A stretch of 64,000 nucleotides of DNA, taken from contig NZ_UFQC01000026.1 in assembly GCF_900496975.1 (NCBI RefSeq), positions 29,430 to 93,429 on the forward strand, written 5' to 3'. Position numbers and translations under genes: made by a program. Positions 60,166-64,000 of this stretch are shown here, one piece after another. The stretch comes from Achromobacter veterisilvae (GTDB lineage Bacteria > Pseudomonadota > Gammaproteobacteria > Burkholderiales > Burkholderiaceae_B). The notes below the pieces were generated by a model, which was not told the DNA's origin, searched no databases, and worked only from the letters and a program-made list of their open reading frames with translations. Positions within the stretch are counted from its first letter, which is position 1, and every line of letters begins with the position of its first letter.

Positions 60166-61640
60166 CGCAATGGCGTATCGGGCATGCGCAGGGCAACGAT
60201 GAACACGATGGCGCACACCAGGGCGGCGATGCCATACACCAGCTCGAAGTTGGTCGCGAGTTGGGAAGTTTCAGACAGACCTTGCAACGCCGAACGTCCG
60301 TGCTCCAGCGTGCCATGAGCGATACCAAGCCCGGAGGCGATGATGGCCCCCGCCAGTGTCGATCCGCCAGCACCGCCCACCGAGCGAAGCACGAGCAATC
60401 CGCCAGTGGCAGCACCGATGTCTTTCGTGGCTACAGCGTTCTGGGCACTCATGATGGTTCCCAGCAGGCATATGCCTATACCCGGCGCCGTGATGACCAT
60501 GGCGGCAACCCGCATCCATACGGGTGCATCGAGCGGCAGCGCAGCCATAAGAACCAGTCCGACACAACTGGCTGCAGAACCCATCCGCAACGCCCCACGT
60601 ATCGCACCGTAGCGGCGCGCGTACATGCCGCCGAGGACATTCCCGCAGACGTTGGCCAGCATGAAAGGCGCCACATACAGGCCCGAGGTCGCGGCTGTTG
60701 CGCCGCGGACCAGTTGGAAATACAGCGGAATGGAGAACAGGCAGACAAAAAGCACGACGGCCGCCAGTGTGGAGACGATGACGCTGGAGACGTAGCTGGG
60801 GCTGGCAAAGGCCGAGGGGGGAAGCACCGGGTCGCTGGCCCGCCGTTCCTGCCAGCGCAGCAGGCCGATCAGGACGCAGCCCATCACCACCATGCCCAGA
60901 ATCTGGTAGGAGGTCCATGCGTATTCGTTGCCACCCCAGCTCAGCCCGAGCAGCAAGGACGAGATCGCGCCGGCGAGCAACAGCATTCCCAGTAGGTCGA
61001 TGCGGGGCTTGCCAGGGAGGGTTACCACGCTGATGTGTTTGAGTCCGTTGTTGCAGACCCACATAGCCACGGCGCCCAGCGGCAGGTTGATCCAGAAGAT
61101 CCAACGCCAGGACCACTGCTCGGCGACGAGACCGCCCACCAGCGGCCCGCTGATGGAAGCCAGCGCCCATACGGCGGACAGGTAGCCCTGATAGCGGCCA
61201 CGTTCGCGCGGCGGCGCCACATCGGCGATGGCGGCCTGCGCCAACGCCATCAGTCCGCCTCCTCCCAAGCCCTGCAGTGCGCGGAACCATATGAGTTGGT
61301 CGATGGACTGCGCCAGTGCGCACAGTGCCGAGGTCGCAATGAAGAGAGCGATGCAAGTCGTCAGCAGGCGCCGACGTCCATAGGTGTCCGACAGCTTCCC
61401 GTAAATCGGTGTACTGATGGTCGATGCGATCAGGTAGGCGGCGACGATCCAGGAGAGCTGCTCGTATCCACCCAAGTCGCCGGCGATGGCGGGGACCGCC
61501 GGGATCACCACAGTCTGGTCAAGTGCGGCCAGCAGGATGCACAACATGACGCCTGCGATGACACGCCTGACATCGGTGTGCGAATAAGGTTTGGCAGATA
61601 TGGGAACGGAGTCGGTAGCTGTATCTCGAACGTGTGACAC
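59994..61640 (-). CDS. DHA2-type MFS drug exporter, C-terminus replaced by IS66 DNA
   Basis: The frame encodes 548 residues. The first 490 or so form a 14-helix EmrB/QacA-type transporter (LDQTVVIPAVPAIAGDLGGY, the motif GKLSDTYGRRRLL, and RALQGLGGGGLMALAQAAIAD). After MPDTPLR the sequence is antisense IS66 tnpB (from about 60165 down to 59994), so the true end of the gene is lost and the last 55 residues are foreign. Because the core helices seem complete the pump may still work. It is divergent from an AraC regulator, which probably controls it. Confidence 0.82.
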   Translation of the reverse strand: MSHVRDTATDSVPISAKPYSHTDVRRVIAGVMLCILLAALDQTVVIPAVPAIAGDLGGYEQLSWIVAAYLIASTISTPIYGKLSDTYGRRRLLTTCIALFIATSALCALAQSIDQLIWFRALQGLGGGGLMALAQAAIADVAPPRERGRYQGYLSAVWALASISGPLVGGLVAEQWSWRWIFWINLPLGAVAMWVCNNGLKHISVVTLPGKPRIDLLGMLLLAGAISSLLLGLSWGGNEYAWTSYQILGMVVMGCVLIGLLRWQERRASDPVLPPSAFASPSYVSSVIVSTLAAVVLFVCLFSIPLYFQLVRGATAATSGLYVAPFMLANVCGNVLGGMYARRYGAIRGALRMGSAASCVGLVLMAALPLDAPVWMRVAAMVITAPGIGICLLGTIMSAQNAVATKDIGAATGGLLVLRSVGGAGGSTLAGAIIASGLGIAHGTLEHGRSALQGLSETSQLATNFELVYGIAALVCAIVFIVALRMPDTPLRRAPHCVVSSSTWGPFKASAQTNLPRFKRRAASQTPMPSWTSTFIRLARHRLAKQYA

Positions 61641-61789
61641 GGGCTGTTTAGGTCTCTCTGAATCTCGCGCCAGTTAGCTCGCGAACAGCAGTAGCCACTG
61701 ACGCGGCGCTGGCAAATACGCACTATTAGATAGAAAGGCGGCGATGCAGTCTTTCGATGAAAAGTCAATCAATGTAGAATAAGAGACAA

Positions 61790-62596
61790 ATGGCGAAAAA
61801 AACGAAGTGGGAAATAATCGCGCGCTCTCCGGATGCCGTACCACCCCAGCCCATGACCAAGCGGGTGCAGTCTATTCCTGCCCGACATTACTTCGCCGAG
61901 CACACTCATGAGTGGAATCAAGTCGTCTACGCCATCTCCGGCGTGCTGACCGTCGTCGCCGACGGCCGTTCGTTTGTGATTTCGCCGGAGCATGCCGCCT
62001 GGCTGTCTCCCGGAACGGTGCATCGTGTCGGCTCTTTCCTTGGAGCCGAATTCCGCAGCCTCTGGCTTGCTGACGCGCCCGGAGGCCCACTTTGCGAGCG
62101 AAGCGCAACCGTATTTGGTATGTCCCCCTTTCTGAAGGCGCTGATCCTAGAGGCTTCAGCTCTCGATGCCGCGACTGACAGCGACGGTTATTTCGGGCGA
62201 ATTTATCAGTTGATACTCGATCAACTGTTGCGCGCTCGTCCGGTCTCGTCGGCGCTTTCGTGGCCGCAGAGCGCGACCTTATCCGAATTGTGCGAGGCGC
62301 TGTACAACGACCCTGCAGACCCGCGCGGTCCCAAAGAATGGGGCGTGGAATTCGGCATGTTGGGCCGCACGCTCGCTCGGAAATTCCTGGCAGACATGGG
62401 GGTTACCATGCGTTCGTGGCGCCGCCAGCTCAGGTTGTTTCGCGCCATCGAGTTTCTGGAAAACGGGATGGACGTGACGAGGACGGCAATGGAACTCGGC
62501 TACAACTCCACCTCTGCATTCATATACGCATTCCGTTCGGATATGAAATTAAGTCCGCTGGCCTATATGCGTAAGCGATCCATGCCCACTATCTGA
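61790..62596 (+). CDS. AraC-family regulator with cupin sensor domain
   Basis: The 268-residue protein has an N-terminal cupin-like domain (HYFAEHTHEWNQVVYAISGV) and a C-terminal AraC helix-turn-helix pair (RAIEFLENGMDVTRTAMELG, STSAFIYAFRSDMKLSPLAY). The 149-base divergent gap to the exporter suggests control of that pump. The ligand is unknown. Confidence 0.87.
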   Translation: MAKKTKWEIIARSPDAVPPQPMTKRVQSIPARHYFAEHTHEWNQVVYAISGVLTVVADGRSFVISPEHAAWLSPGTVHRVGSFLGAEFRSLWLADAPGGPLCERSATVFGMSPFLKALILEASALDAATDSDGYFGRIYQLILDQLLRARPVSSALSWPQSATLSELCEALYNDPADPRGPKEWGVEFGMLGRTLARKFLADMGVTMRSWRRQLRLFRAIEFLENGMDVTRTAMELGYNSTSAFIYAFRSDMKLSPLAYMRKRSMPTI

Positions 62597-62667
62597 AGTT
62601 CAGCCAATTGGCAGCTTGAATCGCCCCGGGTATCGCGGAGGCTCCAACTCTTGAGAGAATGCGAGCC

Positions 62668-62997
62668 ATGAGCAAGAACAACGCGAACAAGTTTTCCCCG
62701 GAAGTGCGCGAGCGCGCGGTGCGCCTGGTGCAGGAGTCCCGCAGCGAGTACCCGTCGCTATGGGTGGCGGTCGAGTCCATTGCGCCCAAGATCGGCTGCT
62801 CGGCGCAGACGCTGCTGACCTGGGTCAAGCGGCATGAAGTCGACAGCGGGCAGCGCCATGGCGTGACCACCAGCGAGCGCGAGCGGATCAAGGCCTTAGA
62901 ACGAGAGGTGCGCGAACTTCGCCGTGCCAACGACATTCTGCGTACGGCCAGCGCTTTTTTCGCGCAGGCGGAGCTCGACCGCAAGCTGAAGTCGTAA
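62668..62997 (+). CDS. IS3-family transposase OrfA
   Basis: The 109-residue protein has a helix-turn-helix ([35 protein letters not shown]) and a leucine-rich coiled coil ([20 protein letters not shown]). The slippery run GCTTTTTTCG at 62951-62960 near its end lies where IS3 elements shift to orfB by -1. Confidence 0.87.
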   Translation: MSKNNANKFSPEVRERAVRLVQESRSEYPSLWVAVESIAPKIGCSAQTLLTWVKRHEVDSGQRHGVTTSERERIKALEREVRELRRANDILRTASAFFAQAELDRKLKS

Positions 62998-63413
62998 ACA
63001 CCTACATCGACCGGCACCGGGAGGTCTACGGGGTCGAGCCGATCTGCAAGGTGTTGCAGGTTGCCTCGTCGGCCTATCGGCGCCACGCCGCGCGGCTGCG
63101 CGATCCATCGCGGCGCAGCGACCGCGCTCGGCGTGACGAACATCTGAAGCCGCATGTCCATCGGGTCTGGCAGGAGAACCATCGCGTGTACGGCGCTGAC
63201 AAGGTCTGGCGGCAACTGAACCGCGAAGGCGTGGCGGTTGCCCGTTGCACGGTCGAGCGCTTGATGCGCGCCCAGGGCCTGCAAGGCGTGCGGCGCGGCA
63301 AGCGGTTGCGCACCACAGTTCCCGACGATGCGGCCACCCAGCCGCTGGATCGCGTCAACCGGCAGTTCCGGGCGGATCGGCCGAACCAGCTCTGGGTCTC
63401 GGACTTCACCTAC
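62955..63413 (+). pseudogene. IS3-family OrfB, N-terminal part only
   Basis: In the -1 frame relative to orfA the reading continues from the TTTTTTC run as [20 protein letters not shown], then KPHVHRVWQENHRVYGADKV and VNRQFRADRPNQLWVSDFTY, where the first aspartate of the DDE site is found. The sequence then departs from the family, so the second aspartate and glutamate are missing here. The interruption point matches the start of group II intron-like DNA. Confidence 0.8.
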
Positions 63414-64000
63414 GGTACGCCCAGCCAGCGTGGCCCGCCCGTATGGGGGTGAAACTGCTTGAGCATGTTTGGAATGCAGTACCCGGAGGAGTTGACGTTG
63501 TAGTACCGGGGCATGCCCTTCCTCTGCTGCGAGAGGAAGTGAGCCGAAGCGGCGGTGACTTGCCGACACTGGCAAGGTGACGTAGTCCGTGGGAAACGGG
63601 GCTTGCGGCGAAGCGGTTACGCCAAGATGAGCCTCCAGGCTGAGCATGGGACGGTTGAGGAACACGAACCTGTTAAACCGCATCTGAGGGTTGAAATGTC
63701 ACCCCTGCCCACACCGCTTTACGGGCAGGACGCGAACTGTTGCCGGTCACACGTATGGCCCGGCGGCACGATTGCTGACCGGACAGGTAAGCTGATCAGC
63801 AAGGGTCCACGGGGAGCGCGCAGCTAGACCGTGGTGTTCGCGACGACTTGCGGCAAGCAAGGATAAAGACTGCGACAGGCAGCCTCGCCCATGCGTTGAG
63901 TCCAGCATGTGAACTGGGGAAGGGGCAATGTCCCACAGACAGTTGAAGGTTGGGACGGCGGGTGCGGCATAGATTATGCGACCTTGCGATCATGGTCAAT
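63414..64000 (+). ncRNA. probable 5' part (domain I) of a group II intron
   Basis: From about 63415 (GTACGCCCAGCC) the strand has no useful ORF and contains phrases known from bacterial group II intron domain I, such as GGGGGTGAAACTGC, GCAAGGTGACGTAGTCCG, GAAGCGGTTACGCCAAGATG and GGGACGGTTGAGGAACACGA. It breaks the IS3 integrase exactly after a conserved block. The intron protein gene and domains V-VI would lie beyond the window. The call rests on remembered sequence style, not an alignment. Confidence 0.55.

Larger units (their letters stand above)
62617..63413 (+). mobile_element. IS3-family element interrupted by intron-like sequence
   Basis: The left end is probably TGAATCGCCCCGGG at 62617. 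orfA (62668-62997) and the start of orfB follow. Family similarity ends after VSDFTY at 63413, where sequence resembling a group II intron begins. The right end of the element would be beyond the window. Confidence 0.78.

Overview
The window is GC-rich DNA from a betaproteobacterium, most likely of the order Burkholderiales. This is inferred from red-type RuBisCO with CbbX, a Ralstonia/Hydrogenophaga-style hox-hyp cluster, a Bug-type solute receptor, and two copies of a GC-rich intergenic repeat of the Comamonadaceae style. It reads as a mobile or formerly mobile accessory region. It begins inside the backbone of an integrative conjugative element (MOB-H relaxase) and is littered with IS110, IS3, IS5 and IS66 pieces and group II intron sequence. 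No tRNA, rRNA or CRISPR array was seen.

Layout. (1) 1-2839: ICE backbone, with an antitoxin-like gene on the minus strand and a TraI_2 relaxase on the plus strand. (2) 2940-3919: truncated IS110. (3) 3920-5889: sulfide/persulfide operon on the minus strand (ArsR/BigR-like regulator, rhodanese-DUF2892, persulfide-dioxygenase-like metallo-hydrolase) with a palindrome upstream. (4) 6001-9453: decayed zone holding an MFS gene broken by an in-frame stop and capped by an IS3 tail, a LysR gene and IS3 remnants. (5) 9454-31449: a complete H2-oxidation locus on the plus strand. A sigma-54 promoter leads into hoxKG, a hupE-like nickel permease gene, hoxZ, a small HTH gene, hoxMLOQRTV, hypABFCDE, an unknown gene and hypX. 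The NtrC-type regulator hoxA, H2-sensing hydrogenase hoxBC and kinase hoxJ follow. (6) 31512-31906: decayed nikR-like gene. (7) 31960-45654: Calvin-cycle operon cbbLSXYEFPTZGKA on the minus strand, with divergent cbbR. (8) 45655-46200: mobile debris with a group II intron domain V. (9) 46201-57660: two IclR regulators and a convergent acyl-CoA catabolic operon (AtuA-like proteins, biotin-dependent carboxylase, CoA transferase, MaoC hydratase, Bug receptor, two crotonases). (10) 57655-64000: IS mosaic, intact-looking IS5, IS66 remnant, DHA2-type exporter with divergent AraC regulator, and an IS3 element interrupted by what looks like the 5' part of a group II intron.

How it works together. HoxBC would sense H2 and signal through HoxJ to HoxA, which would activate the sigma-54 promoter before hoxK. 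HoxKG-HoxZ would feed electrons from H2 to the respiratory chain. HoxMLOQRTV, HypABCDEF and HypX build the NiFe(CN)2CO site, and a HupE-type permease could supply nickel. HypX is the factor known for aerobic CO-ligand synthesis, and HoxK carries the six-cysteine signature of O2-tolerant enzymes. The adjacent cbb operon supplies CO2 fixation, so 36 kb holds an almost self-contained aerobic hydrogen-autotrophy module, and the sulfide operon adds a sulfur-handling function. The most informative oddities are a recombination scar between hypX and hoxA (two different alleles joined), an orphan HTH gene inside the hox operon, an internally placed histidine-rich loop in HypB, a short HypF, and a matching palindrome shared by the IclR gene and the acyl-CoA operon.
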